Positions 51,755 to 60,388 of a stretch of DNA of 64,000 nt are shown one piece after another; positions within the stretch are counted from its first letter, which is position 1, and the number at the start of each line of letters is the position of its first letter. This DNA is from Saccharibacter sp. 17.LH.SD (GTDB taxonomy: Bacteria > Pseudomonadota > Alphaproteobacteria > Acetobacterales > Acetobacteraceae). The translations under genes and the position numbers were made by a program. The notes under the pieces were generated by a model. The model was not told the DNA's origin and ran no database searches. It saw nothing but the letters and a program-made list of their open reading frames with translations. Location: contig NZ_WVHO01000012.1 in assembly GCF_009834805.1 (NCBI RefSeq), positions 186,001-250,000 on the forward strand, read 5' to 3'.

Positions 51755-52669
51755 ATGCCAACACGTATTTTCATTGATGGAGAAGCAGGAACGACGGGGT
51801 TGGGTATCCGCCGTCGTTTGGAAGAGCTGACCTCCCATTATGATATTGCGTTGTTGCGTATTGATTCTGCCGCGCGGAAAGACGCGGAGGCACGTCGTGC
51901 GCTTATGGCGCAGGCTGACATTACAGTACTCTGTCTTCCAGATGATGCTGCGCGTGATGCCGTGGCATTGGGAAAAGGTTTATCAACACGGTTTTTGGAT
52001 GCGAGTACAGCGCATCGGGTCAATAGTGGCTGGGTTTATGGGCTACCTGAGCTTGAGAGAGATCAGGTTGAACGAATTCGTTCAGCGCAGTTTGTAAGTA
52101 ACCCAGGTTGTTATGCGACAGGAGCCATTGCGTTGTTGCGGCCTCTGGTAGAGGCAGGGCTACTGCCAGTTGATCATCCTGTTTCAATTAATGCAGTCTC
52201 TGGATATAGCGGTGGCGGACGCTCTATGATTGAAAGCCATGAGCAGGAGGGAGGCCCGCCTTTTTTGCTGTATGGTTTGAATTTAAATCACAAACATCTA
52301 CCAGAGATCACCCACTACAGTGGGCTAGCGCGTCATCCTCTCTTCGTGCCTTCTGTTGGGCATTTCCCACAAGGGATGATTGTCTCAGTGCCTTTGCATT
52401 TGGTGAATTTGCCGGGTTGTCCACTTCCGGAAGATGTAAAACGGGTTTTAGAAAAAGCCTATGATGGTGCTAAAACGATCCGCGTTTGTGAAGCAGATGA
52501 GACACGTTTGCTGGCTGATACACTCGCCGGTCAGGATGGGATGGAATTACGCGTGCATGGCAATGGAGGGCAGGCTGTTTTAACGGCGCGATTAGATAAT
52601 CTTGGGAAAGGTGCGTCTGGTGCGGCGGTGCGAAATATTCTTTTGATGATGGGGCATGAAATAGATTAA
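51755..52669 (+). CDS. argC: N-acetyl-gamma-glutamyl-phosphate reductase (type 2)
   Basis: Makes N-acetylglutamate semialdehyde in arginine synthesis, upstream of ArgD. The short form has the NAD(P) site FIDGEAGTTGLGIR near residue 7, CLPDDAARDA near 65 and the nucleophile Cys in VSNPGCYATG near 113. HLPEI and FVPSVGHFPQGM follow. ATG at 51755 has AAGGGAGAAGG upstream; the frame is open to 51701 inside the GNAT gene. 304 residues, usual for type 2. argDF are at 15-17 kb. Confidence 0.94.
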   Translation: MPTRIFIDGEAGTTGLGIRRRLEELTSHYDIALLRIDSAARKDAEARRALMAQADITVLCLPDDAARDAVALGKGLSTRFLDASTAHRVNSGWVYGLPELERDQVERIRSAQFVSNPGCYATGAIALLRPLVEAGLLPVDHPVSINAVSGYSGGGRSMIESHEQEGGPPFLLYGLNLNHKHLPEITHYSGLARHPLFVPSVGHFPQGMIVSVPLHLVNLPGCPLPEDVKRVLEKAYDGAKTIRVCEADETRLLADTLAGQDGMELRVHGNGGQAVLTARLDNLGKGASGAAVRNILLMMGHEID

Positions 52670-52752
52670 TTTTTTTACTATCAGGCACTAGTGCTTTGGG
52701 GGACGATCAATTATAGTGCCCTCACTGCACTGGATGTGCAGGTAAAATTTGT

Positions 52753-52838
52753 GCGAGAGTGGCGGAACTGGTAGACGCAGTCGGCTCAAAATCGACCGCC
52801 CTTTGGGCTTAGGGGTTCGACTCCCCTTTCTCGCACCA
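52753..52838 (+). tRNA. tRNA-Leu (CAA)
   Basis: A class II tRNA of 86 bases with a long variable arm: acceptor GCGAGAG/TTCTCGC, D-arm TGGCGGAACTGGTAGACGC, anticodon loop CTCAAAA (anticodon CAA), variable arm CGCCCTTTGGGCTT, T-arm GGGGTTCGACTCCCC, A discriminator and encoded CCA. Reads UUG. Confidence 0.96.
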
Positions 52839-52849
52839 TAAAAATATTC

Positions 52850-52875
52850 AAGGAGCTTTAAGGCTCCTTTTTTTG
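52850..52875 (+). terminator. Terminator after tRNA-Leu
   Basis: The stem AAGGAGC / GCTCCTT with loop TTTAAG is followed by a run of six to eight T. It lies 12 bases after the tRNA end. Confidence 0.85.
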
Positions 52876-52970
52876 TGTCATAATGTCTTGTTTTGGAGTG
52901 TATTTCGCAGAAAGATCCTCACAGTGGGGTAAGAGCGTTCTGCGTCATCCATCGGTCAAAGGTAATAGAT

Positions 52971-53492
52971 ATGTCTTATTTTGAAAAATCAAAAATACAA
53001 GGAGAGGAATTAATCAGAATATTTAGTCTATCAAAGATCCATTTCACGTTTAGATTATTAAATATTTTAATTTCTGTATTAATAAGCTACATTTTATTTA
53101 AGGTTATTATTAATTGGTATGATGGTAATTTGAAAGATTTCAATGTATACTCACCTTATGTGAAGAAGGCATTTTATGTATTCTTTGTAGTATATGTCGT
53201 TTTCTATATGATATATTTAATCATTAGATATATCACAACAGAAATTGTCGTGAGTAATAAACGTTTTATCGTTAAATCTGGGTGGATATCACGCTCTGTG
53301 AGTGAAGTGTCTATTTCAAGAATCGAAGGGGTATCGCTCAAACAAGGGATTGTTGGGAGATTATTTCGCTATGGATCTGTTATCGTTCGCGGAACGGGTG
53401 GGAATTTAATTGTTGTGCCTATTGTGCATGATCCGATGGCACTTCAATCTACCCTACAGAATATGATTTCTGCTTATGGCTCTAAGTCATAA
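52971..53492 (+). CDS. PH-domain (bPH2) membrane protein
   Basis: 173 residues. After a soluble start, two hydrophobic segments lie at about 27-50 and 67-95, followed by a bacterial pleckstrin-like fold with TTEIVVSNKRFIVKSGWISRSVSEVSISRIEGVSLKQGIVGRLFRYGSVIVRGTGG, as in YdbS/YdbT proteins. The gene is clearly more AT-rich than its neighbours, which suggests transfer or relaxed selection. The ATG at 52971 follows AAAGGTAATAGAT. It sits just after the tRNA-Leu terminator. Role unknown. Confidence 0.85.
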   Translation: MSYFEKSKIQGEELIRIFSLSKIHFTFRLLNILISVLISYILFKVIINWYDGNLKDFNVYSPYVKKAFYVFFVVYVVFYMIYLIIRYITTEIVVSNKRFIVKSGWISRSVSEVSISRIEGVSLKQGIVGRLFRYGSVIVRGTGGNLIVVPIVHDPMALQSTLQNMISAYGSKS

Positions 53493-53903
53493 GGTATGAG
53501 GGTGCTACGATTATATCTTTTTCACTGAATCTGTTTACGTGTCGCGCTATGAAATGTTTTTGCGCCGAGGGTGTTGAAAAAAGATGGTAAGAAAGCTGTG
53601 TGTATGGGTGATGATGTGTGTTCAAGCACCTCTGAAGCAGCGGTAAAGCGCTTGGAAGAAGTGCTGCCAGTTGTGGACACACAGCAACGCTACAGAGACA
53701 GGGAGATACAACAGCTGGAAAGTAGAGGCTAAGCTAGAATATGGCTTTTCCTTGACGCTTTATGATGGCTGTGACACCTAGAGAAAAGAGTTCTTAGCGG
53801 GCGTTCCGCCTGGTAGACTGTCTCATGGGTCTGAGCGAAAGAGGGCTATACCTCTCGCGTGAGGGCCTTGCTGTGTTCTGTTAAACGGATTGATTCATCC
53901 GCC
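53493..53903 (+). other. Leader region before serC
   Basis: A 411-base gap between the PH-domain gene and serC. It may hold one small ORF (53571-53732) and several short inverted repeats: GGCGTTCCGCC around 53802, a GAGGGCTATACCTC stem near 53844 and CGGAT/ATCCG at 53886-53901 just before the serC start. A structured 5' leader is possible; the alphaproteobacterial serC RNA motif is known, but I cannot confirm this is it. Confidence 0.35.
53571..53732 (+). CDS. Possible small ORF upstream of serC (53 residues)
   Basis: From GTG at 53571 the frame encodes VLKKDGKKAVCMGDDVCSS followed by a charged helix (EAAVKRLEEVLPVVDTQQRYRDREIQQLESRG) and TAA. The helix would be amphipathic and coil-forming. 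An internal ATG at 53604 gives 42 residues. No good ribosome site and no family match, so it may be chance. Confidence 0.25.
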   Translation: MLKKDGKKAVCMGDDVCSSTSEAAVKRLEEVLPVVDTQQRYRDREIQQLESRG

Positions 53904-55067
53904 ATGACCTTATCGAAGCCTACCCATCGTCCTAAAAGGCCCTTCTTTTCCTCTGGGCCATGTGCCAAGCGTCCAGGCTGGCACCCGGAAATTTTCCAGT
54001 CAGCGTTATTAGGACGGTCGCATCGTGCAGCAGAGCTACGCGCCCGTTTGCAAGAGGTCATTACACGTTCTCATAATCTCCTCGGTATCCCAGAAGGGTG
54101 GCGCGTTGGGATTGTCCCTGCTTCTGATACGGGGGCGGTAGAGATGGTATTATGGGCGCTTGGCGGCCAGCGTGGCATTGATGTGCTTTCCTTCGAGAGT
54201 TTCTCCAGTGTTTGGGCTGCTGATTTGCGCGATACATTGAAACTCGATGATGTCCGTGTTTTGAGTGCGCCTTATGGCGAATTGCCTGACTTGAGCCAGA
54301 TTGATTGGTCGCGCGATGTCATGTTGACATGGAATGGCACGACTTCAGGGGTCTGCATTCCATCGGGAGGGGTTATTCCACTGCATCATGAAGGATTGGT
54401 GATTTGTGATGCGACGTCAGCAGCTTTTGCTATGGACTTGCCGTGGGACAGGCTCGATATCGTGACATGGTCGTGGCAGAAAGCGCTGGGTGGTGAAGCG
54501 GCTCATGGGATGGTTGCGCTTAGTCCTAGAGCTGTGGCGCGTTTGGAAGAGCCTTCGCCACGTCCGTTGCCGAAGATTTTTCGTCTGACGGGGAAAAATG
54601 GGCTGAATGAAGCGATTTTTCGAGGTGATACAATCAACACACCGTCCATGCTTTGTGTTGAAGATGCTTTAGATGGGTTGCGCTGGGCTGACGCTATTGG
54701 CGGCTTGCCAGTATTACAGCAACGTGCCCGGAGAAATTTAGCCGCGGTGACAGATTGGGTGTCGCAGCGTGATTGGATTGCTTTCCTGAGCGAAAAGGAA
54801 GAAACACGGTCGTGGACGTCCATCTGTCTAAAGATTGTGGCACCATGGTTCGTGGCTCTTTCCGATAAGAAAAAGGCAGAAGCAGTAAAGTTTTTAACGC
54901 ACATTGTTGCCGAGGAAGAAGCAGGGTACGACCTTGCGTCCTATCGTGACGCCCCTCCTGGATTACGAATTTGGGGAGGGGCGACAGTCGAAACAGATGA
55001 TATTGAAGCCCTTCTCCCATGGTTGGACTGGGCCTGTGCCCGCACGCAAGAGGTTTTTGAACAATGA
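53904..55067 (+). CDS. serC: Phosphoserine aminotransferase (long alphaproteobacterial type)
   Basis: PLP enzyme of serine synthesis that makes 3-phosphoserine from phosphohydroxypyruvate. The family start is FFSSGPCAKRPGWHPEIF near residue 12, with LLGRSHRAAELRARLQEV, WNGTTSGVCIP and the Schiff-base Lys in TWSWQKALGGEAAHGM near 196. About 387 residues, larger than the E. coli form, as in alphaproteobacteria. ATG at 53904 was chosen over GTG 53859. Its end overlaps hisZ by four bases (ATGA). serA is not in the window. Confidence 0.92.
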   Translation: MTLSKPTHRPKRPFFSSGPCAKRPGWHPEIFQSALLGRSHRAAELRARLQEVITRSHNLLGIPEGWRVGIVPASDTGAVEMVLWALGGQRGIDVLSFESFSSVWAADLRDTLKLDDVRVLSAPYGELPDLSQIDWSRDVMLTWNGTTSGVCIPSGGVIPLHHEGLVICDATSAAFAMDLPWDRLDIVTWSWQKALGGEAAHGMVALSPRAVARLEEPSPRPLPKIFRLTGKNGLNEAIFRGDTINTPSMLCVEDALDGLRWADAIGGLPVLQQRARRNLAAVTDWVSQRDWIAFLSEKEETRSWTSICLKIVAPWFVALSDKKKAEAVKFLTHIVAEEEAGYDLASYRDAPPGLRIWGGATVETDDIEALLPWLDWACARTQEVFEQ

Positions 55068-56203
55068 TAGCCAGCCCAGAAGCATCTAGCCCCGCTTTAT
55101 TGCCGATGGGGTTTGTGGACCTTCTTCCTCAAGAGGCAGAAGCAGAGGCGCGCGGGATTGCAGAAGTCATGGCGGTTTTTGGGCGGTATGGTTATGAGCG
55201 TGTACGGCCGCCTTTATTAGAGTTTGAGAGCTCTTTACTGAGTGGCGCAGGGGAGGCTTTAGCAGAGCAAAGCTTCCGGATGCTTGACCCATCGTCGCAT
55301 CGCATGATGGCTTTGCGTCCAGATATGACGACGCAGATTGCCCGTATTGCAGAGGTGCGTCTGCAAGATATGCCGCGTCCCCTTCGTCTGTCCTATGCGG
55401 GTGATTGTGTTGTCATTGGCACGCCAGGGCGTGAGGGGGAGCGACAAATTCCTCAAGCGGGAATTGAGCTGATCGGTCCAGATCGCGCTGAAGCGGATGC
55501 AGAAGTTGTGGTTCTCGGGGCCGAGGCTTTAAATGCTTTGGGGATTGAACAAGTTTCTTTTGATCTTTCTATGCCTGCATTGGTTTGGAACTTGGTCGAT
55601 AGCGCGTTTGAAGGAGCAAAACGTGATACGTTGCTGCACGCGTTAGACCGTCGTGATGCGGCGGCCGTTGCCGAATTGGGTGGGGAATGGAGCCCTCTTT
55701 TGCTTGGCATGATGGATGCTGTTGGCTCTGCACAGCGAGCATTGTCTTGCTTGTCACGTTTGACATTCCCAGAGCATTTAAAGGTGCATGTGGATCGTCT
55801 CAAAGCGAGCGTTGATGCCATTCAAGCACGTGCGCCAGAGATACGTTTGACGGTTGATCCGGTGGATTTTCGGGGATGGCGTTATCACACGGGTGTGTGT
55901 GTGACGGTTTTTGCGATGCATTGTCGTGAAGAGCTCGGACGTGGTGGGCGCTATCTTGCTGGACAGGAACCCGCTTGTGGTTTGACCCTTCATCCGCAAG
56001 CGTTATTGAGGGTGGCTTCAGCGCTCCCGCGTCGGAAACGATGCATGGTGCCGCTTGGTGTGGCGAAGAAAGACTTGTCCAGTTTGCATGAGGCAGGCTA
56101 TGCCACGGTCGCTGCGCTGGGTGATGAGACGGATTTAAAGGCAACGGCTCGTCGTTTGAGGTGCAGCCATATCTGGCAGGATGGCGCGATCGTTGCTTTG
56201 TGA
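55064..56203 (+). CDS. hisZ: ATP phosphoribosyltransferase regulatory subunit HisZ
   Basis: A histidyl-tRNA-synthetase-like protein without tRNA-charging activity, required with a short HisG in histidine synthesis. It keeps class II motif 2 (ALRPDMTTQIARIA near residue 85) and the HisS-like FVDLLPQEAEAEARGIAEVMAVFGRYGYERVRPPLLEF start, but lacks the C-terminal anticodon-binding domain. 379 residues, as usual. The presence implies that HisG, not seen here, is the short form. It is coupled to serC and precedes purA by 52 bases. Confidence 0.92.
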   Translation: MIASPEASSPALLPMGFVDLLPQEAEAEARGIAEVMAVFGRYGYERVRPPLLEFESSLLSGAGEALAEQSFRMLDPSSHRMMALRPDMTTQIARIAEVRLQDMPRPLRLSYAGDCVVIGTPGREGERQIPQAGIELIGPDRAEADAEVVVLGAEALNALGIEQVSFDLSMPALVWNLVDSAFEGAKRDTLLHALDRRDAAAVAELGGEWSPLLLGMMDAVGSAQRALSCLSRLTFPEHLKVHVDRLKASVDAIQARAPEIRLTVDPVDFRGWRYHTGVCVTVFAMHCREELGRGGRYLAGQEPACGLTLHPQALLRVASALPRRKRCMVPLGVAKKDLSSLHEAGYATVAALGDETDLKATARRLRCSHIWQDGAIVAL

Positions 56204-56255
56204 TTGTCGCATACTCTGTTTCTGTCGTGTAATGTTCTAGGGGAAGTCCGTTTTT

Positions 56256-57545
56256 ATGTCCAATGTTACCGTAATTGGCACTCAGTGGGGAGATGAAGGT
56301 AAAGGCAAAATCGTCGATTGGCTCGCCAGTCGTGCCGATATTGTCGTCCGTTTCCAAGGGGGGCATAATGCTGGGCATACGCTGGTTGTCAACGATCAGG
56401 TTTATAAGCTCTCCTTGCTGCCATCTGGGCTTGTGCGTGGTAAAATTGGGGTCATAGGGAACGGTGTTGTTGTTGATCCTAAAGCTTTGATGAGCGAGAT
56501 TGATCGTGTTGTCGAGCAGGGGTTGAAAGTAACGCCTGAAACACTTTGGATTGCTGAAACAGCGCCTATTATCCTTCCTCTTCATGGGGCTATCGACCGA
56601 GCACGCGAGGCTGTGCGCGGGAAACATAAAATTGGGACAACAGGCCGTGGTATTGGGCCGGCTTATGAAGATAAAGTAGCGCGTCGTGCTATCCGTATTT
56701 GTGATTTGAGCGAGCCTGAAACGCTTGACTGGAAGATTGATGAACTTCTACTTCATCACAATACTCTTCTAGCAGGGCTTGGTGCGCCGACCTTTACCAA
56801 AGAAGAAATTCTCGCTTTCCTTGGTGAGATAACACCGCGCCTGCTACCTTTTGCATGCCCTGTGTGGGACCGCCTCGATGAGGCTGATCGTGCAGGTAAA
56901 CGCATCTTATTTGAAGGTGCGCAAGCCGTGATGTTGGATGTTGATCATGGAACATACCCGTTTGTGACAAGCTCAAACACGGTTGCGTCTGTGGCGGCTT
57001 CCGGGAGTGGCATGGGGCCGAAAGCCATTGGCTTTGTATTAGGTATTGCAAAAGCCTATACGACACGTGTTGGAGAAGGGCCTTTCCCCTCAGAATTGTT
57101 TGATGACACAGGGCGTGGCATTGCTGAGCGTGGTCGTGAATTCGGCACGGTAACAGGGCGCCCACGTCGTTGTGGATGGTTTGATGCGACGATGATGCGT
57201 CGCGCTATCCGCGTTGGCGGCGTTAACGGGATTGCGTTGACGAAGCTGGATGTGCTGGATGGGATGGATGAAGTGTCCATCTGTGTCGGTTACGAGTTAG
57301 ATGGGAAAACGATACAGAGCTTCCCATCAGCTCCTGGGGCACAAGCAAGGGTGAAGCCAGTCCTTGAGACGATGAAGGGTTGGAATGAGACCACGGCAGG
57401 GGCTCGTTCCTGGGCAGACTTGCCGGCGCAAGCCATAAAATATGTGCGTCGTATTGAAGAACTCATTGGCGCGCCTGTTACCTTGTTGTCCACGAGTCCT
57501 CAACGTGATGATACTATCCTTGTGACGGATCCATTCGAAGGCTAA
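56256..57545 (+). CDS. purA: Adenylosuccinate synthetase
   Basis: Joins IMP and aspartate with GTP on the way to AMP. Motifs: [17 protein letters not shown] near residue 8 (GTP P-loop and catalytic Asp), [22 protein letters not shown] near 129, and [24 protein letters not shown] near 221, then KLDVLDG. 429 residues is normal. ATG at 56256 follows TAGGGGAAG. It ends the serC-hisZ-purA run, and a hairpin terminator follows. Confidence 0.97.
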   Translation: MSNVTVIGTQWGDEGKGKIVDWLASRADIVVRFQGGHNAGHTLVVNDQVYKLSLLPSGLVRGKIGVIGNGVVVDPKALMSEIDRVVEQGLKVTPETLWIAETAPIILPLHGAIDRAREAVRGKHKIGTTGRGIGPAYEDKVARRAIRICDLSEPETLDWKIDELLLHHNTLLAGLGAPTFTKEEILAFLGEITPRLLPFACPVWDRLDEADRAGKRILFEGAQAVMLDVDHGTYPFVTSSNTVASVAASGSGMGPKAIGFVLGIAKAYTTRVGEGPFPSELFDDTGRGIAERGREFGTVTGRPRRCGWFDATMMRRAIRVGGVNGIALTKLDVLDGMDEVSICVGYELDGKTIQSFPSAPGAQARVKPVLETMKGWNETTAGARSWADLPAQAIKYVRRIEELIGAPVTLLSTSPQRDDTILVTDPFEG

Positions 57546-57568
57546 AGTATCTTCGTCTTAAAGAATGT

Positions 57569-57611
57569 AAAAATAGGCTGGCTTTCTTGGAGAGAGCTGG
57601 CCTATTTTTTA
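57569..57611 (+). terminator. Terminator after purA
   Basis: AAAAATAGGCTGGCT pairs with AGCTGGCCTATTTTTT (two wobbles) across a loop, and six T follow. It lies 24 bases after the purA stop. Confidence 0.8.
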
Positions 57612-57722
57612 GGAACTTTCTCTTTGATTGGAACATAACCACATCGCGTGTGGTCTGTGTTTGTAGAGAGTGCGGTTGCGCCCTGCGTTTTTCAGTATTG
57701 GATGTAATGGGAGAGGGTGTGT

Positions 57723-58175
57723 ATGTCGCGGTTGAGAAGATATGCTCATAGTGGTCTGCTCTTGGTCGTATGGGCTGGCGTTGGCGTTTCGGGTGCCCAT
57801 GCGGAAGATGAAACACCTTTTCTTCAGGGAAAGAATTTTACTCAAATAGAAAATCTGGTTTTCCAGAATGCCTTGGAAACATGTTCTAGCTCGGAGAATG
57901 AGAGCACAACGTCTTCTACTCTCAGACAATCAGGATATGGGCGCTGTCTTCAAAATGCTGTGCTCCAGCAAATCACGCAGGAGAAGCTGCGGCGCATGAC
58001 AAGTGCTGATTTAAGACGTGATTTGGCTTCAGCAACGCAAGCGTGCCGTAAAGCGCGTTCTGGAACGGAGAGACGTGTAGTGCAGTGCACGCTTGGGAAT
58101 GCGTTTATTGGAGAGCAACGACGGCGTGTGGTGTCGTTTGGCGCCATTGCTGAAAATGAGGGCATTTCCCGGTAA
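57723..58175 (+). CDS. Secreted hypothetical protein
   Basis: 150 residues. A signal peptide is clear (hydrophobic HSGLLLVVWAGVGVSG, cleavage near AHA). The mature part has four Cys in the pattern C-x(24)-C...C-x(12)-C (ALETCSS, YGRCLQ, ATQACRK, VVQCTLG) that might form two disulfides, with basic helices. No family recognised. ATG at 57723 has GGGAGAGGG upstream. Convergent with ftsY. Confidence 0.7.
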   Translation: MSRLRRYAHSGLLLVVWAGVGVSGAHAEDETPFLQGKNFTQIENLVFQNALETCSSSENESTTSSTLRQSGYGRCLQNAVLQQITQEKLRRMTSADLRRDLASATQACRKARSGTERRVVQCTLGNAFIGEQRRRVVSFGAIAENEGISR

Positions 58176-58187
58176 ATGACAGCATTA

Positions 58188-58205
58188 TGGAGCCGAAAGG
58201 CTCCA
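58188..58205. terminator. Hairpin between the secreted protein gene and ftsY
   Basis: TGGAGCC / GGCTCCA around a stable GAAA tetraloop, with TTAT and ATAA flanks lengthening the stem. It lies between two convergent stop codons and probably ends both transcripts, though the T-run is weak. Confidence 0.6.
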
Positions 58206-58212
58206 CATAAGC

Positions 58213-59124
58213 TTATTTTTGTGTATCTCCAACCAATCCGCGGGCGTAATCTTGTGCTGAAAAAGGGCGTAAATCTTCTGCTTTTTCGCCAACACCAACG
58301 AGATGAACGGGGAGTTTGAATTTTTCTGCCAGCGCTACGACGATTCCTCCGCGTGCTGAACCATCAAGTTTTGTGACCACGAGGCCGCTCACATTTACTA
58401 ATTCTTGGAAGACGCGCACTTGCTCAAGGGCGTTTTGTCCTGTTGTGGCATCTAAGACGAGCAGCACATTATGAGGAGCTGAAGCGTCAAATTTTTGCAT
58501 GACACGGATAATTTTAGCGAGCTCTTCCATTAAGGCGTTTTTATTGTGAAGACGTCCTGCCGTATCGACGAGAAGAATGTCGGTTTTTTCTTCCGTAGCG
58601 CGCTTAAGGCCATCATAGGCAAGTCCGGAAGCATCGCCACCCTGCTTTCCTGCCACAACAGGAGCGTTAACGCGTTCCCCCCATATTTGTAGTTGTTCAA
58701 CGGCCGCTGCCCGGAATGTATCGCCCGCGACCATCATGACGGATTTACCTTCCTGACGGAATTGATGAGCCATTTTACCAATGGTGGTGGTTTTCCCCGT
58801 TCCATTGACGCCGACCACTAAGACAACATGAGGTTTCTTGGCGGGATCGGGGATGAAGGGAATCGCGACAGGCTCAAGAACGTGGGAGATTTCTTCAGCT
58901 AATGTTGCACGGATTTCGTCGCTCGTGACATTTTGTCCAAAGCTCTTTTCCCGAAATTTTGTGATAATGCGCTCGGCAACGGCAGGACCAAGATCCGCTG
59001 CAATGAGCTCATCTTCAAGTTCCTCGAGCGTATTATCATCCAATTGGCGTTTAACGAAAATTGCATTGATCCGCTCATTAGAACGAGACAAGCCTTGTTT
59101 GAGTCGGGAGAAAAATCCAGCCAT
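58213..59124 (-). CDS. ftsY: Signal recognition particle receptor FtsY
   Basis: GTPase that brings ribosome-SRP complexes to the membrane. The NG domain is complete: G1 GVNGTGKTTTIGKMAH near residue 106, DTFRAAAVEQL near 137, DTAGRLHNKNALMEEL near 187, TKLDGSARGG near 248 and the end PVHLVGVGEKAEDLRPF. At 303 residues it lacks the long acidic A domain of E. coli FtsY, which is common in alphaproteobacteria. ATG at 59124; it follows mtaB on the same strand. Confidence 0.95.
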   Translation of the reverse strand: MAGFFSRLKQGLSRSNERINAIFVKRQLDDNTLEELEDELIAADLGPAVAERIITKFREKSFGQNVTSDEIRATLAEEISHVLEPVAIPFIPDPAKKPHVVLVVGVNGTGKTTTIGKMAHQFRQEGKSVMMVAGDTFRAAAVEQLQIWGERVNAPVVAGKQGGDASGLAYDGLKRATEEKTDILLVDTAGRLHNKNALMEELAKIIRVMQKFDASAPHNVLLVLDATTGQNALEQVRVFQELVNVSGLVVTKLDGSARGGIVVALAEKFKLPVHLVGVGEKAEDLRPFSAQDYARGLVGDTQK

Positions 59125-59164
59125 AAATCCTACACTAAGTTTCTGAGAAAAATTTTACCAAGAG

Positions 59165-60388
59165 CTATGAGGGAATGGTGCGTGCCAGAAGCGTGCCATC
59201 ATTATTTTGACGTGTAATGCAGCATGGTTGGAGCATTCCCCGTGTACTATGTTGAGAGTCCTCAAGCTGAACATTTGCAAATTCAGGTGTATGGCCCGTG
59301 GTCGCGCTTTCCATGAGAATAGTGGTTTCGTCACCGATGAAGCGTGAAAGAAATAGCGCACGGTTTGTGTCCCCAACTTGGCGTAATTGGGCTGCGCGCT
59401 CTTGCCGAATAGCTTTAGGTAAAGCCGGCATCCTTGCGGCAGGGGTATTGGGGCGCTCACTATACGGGAAAACATGAAGGAACGGGATCTGTTGTTCCAA
59501 GAGGAAGTCATGCGTCTCGTTGAAAAGCTCATCCGTTTCGGTTGGAAAGCCTGCAATAACATCTGCGCCAAAGCCAATAGTTGGGCGTAACTGGCGGGCA
59601 CGCGCTATGAGTGCGGCGACACGCGTCGTGTTATGTCGGCGTTTCATACGCTTCAAAATCAGATCAGATCCCGCTTGGAGTGATAAATGTAGATGCGGCA
59701 TGAAACGGGGTTCATTCGCGATAAGATCCCATAGGAGACGATCTCCTTTGTCTGGATCTAAGAGAATAGGATCAATTGAGGAGAGGCGTAAGCGATGAAG
59801 AGCGGGAATTTCTTGCAGTAAACGGTGGCAGAGAAAGCCTAGTCCTTGATCATCAATACGCCATGAGGCTAGATCGACACCCGTTAAGACAATCTCGTGG
59901 TGGCCGTCCTCGCTTAAAATGCGTCCGCGTTGGATGACTTCTTCTAGGGGTGTGGATGTGGAATCCCCGCGTCCAAAGGGAATCACACAGAAGGTGCAGC
60001 GATGGTCACATCCCTGTTGAACCTGCAGCAAGGCGCGAATATGGCGGGACGGGGGAGGCGTTGCAGAATGTGCGCCCCACAAGGCTGGCGTCATTTTATC
60101 GGCATTGGGGACAATACGCTGAACGCCAGGTAAGGCTGCCCATTGCGCTTTATTCCGTTCTGAAGCGCAGCCCGTAACGATGATACGCGCTTCAGGGTTT
60201 TTACGATGAGCCCGACGGATGGCTTGTCGTGCTTGACGTTCTGCTTCTGCCGTAACGGTGCATGTATTGACGATAATGGTGTCTGTCTCATGCGCGTCAT
60301 TCGCTTGCCCCTGTCGAGCATAATGCGCCATGCTGTCACTTTCATGAGCATTGAGACGGCAGCCAAATGTCAGGAGAGAAATACTCAT
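59165..60388 (-). CDS. mtaB: tRNA (t6A37) methylthiotransferase MtaB
   Basis: Radical-SAM enzyme that converts t6A to ms2t6A at tRNA position 37. Parts: an N-terminal UPF0004 domain with three Cys (TFGCRLNAHES, VNTCTVTAEAE, VTGCASE), the radical-SAM CDHRCTFC near residue 129, IGFGADVIAGFPTE, and a short C-terminal TRAM-like tail. The 407-residue length and the order of motifs fit MtaB rather than MiaB. Coupled to dapF by four bases; ftsY follows. The substrate t6A depends on TsaB, encoded at 39 kb. Confidence 0.93.
   Translation of the reverse strand: MSISLLTFGCRLNAHESDSMAHYARQGQANDAHETDTIIVNTCTVTAEAERQARQAIRRAHRKNPEARIIVTGCASERNKAQWAALPGVQRIVPNADKMTPALWGAHSATPPPSRHIRALLQVQQGCDHRCTFCVIPFGRGDSTSTPLEEVIQRGRILSEDGHHEIVLTGVDLASWRIDDQGLGFLCHRLLQEIPALHRLRLSSIDPILLDPDKGDRLLWDLIANEPRFMPHLHLSLQAGSDLILKRMKRRHNTTRVAALIARARQLRPTIGFGADVIAGFPTETDELFNETHDFLLEQQIPFLHVFPYSERPNTPAARMPALPKAIRQERAAQLRQVGDTNRALFLSRFIGDETTILMESATTGHTPEFANVQLEDSQHSTRGMLQPCCITRQNNDGTLLARTIPS

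Noticed and set aside
52838-53903. Integrated element at tRNA-Leu with a duplicated tRNA end
   Set aside because: I looked for a second copy of the tRNA 3' end or an integrase in this span and found neither.
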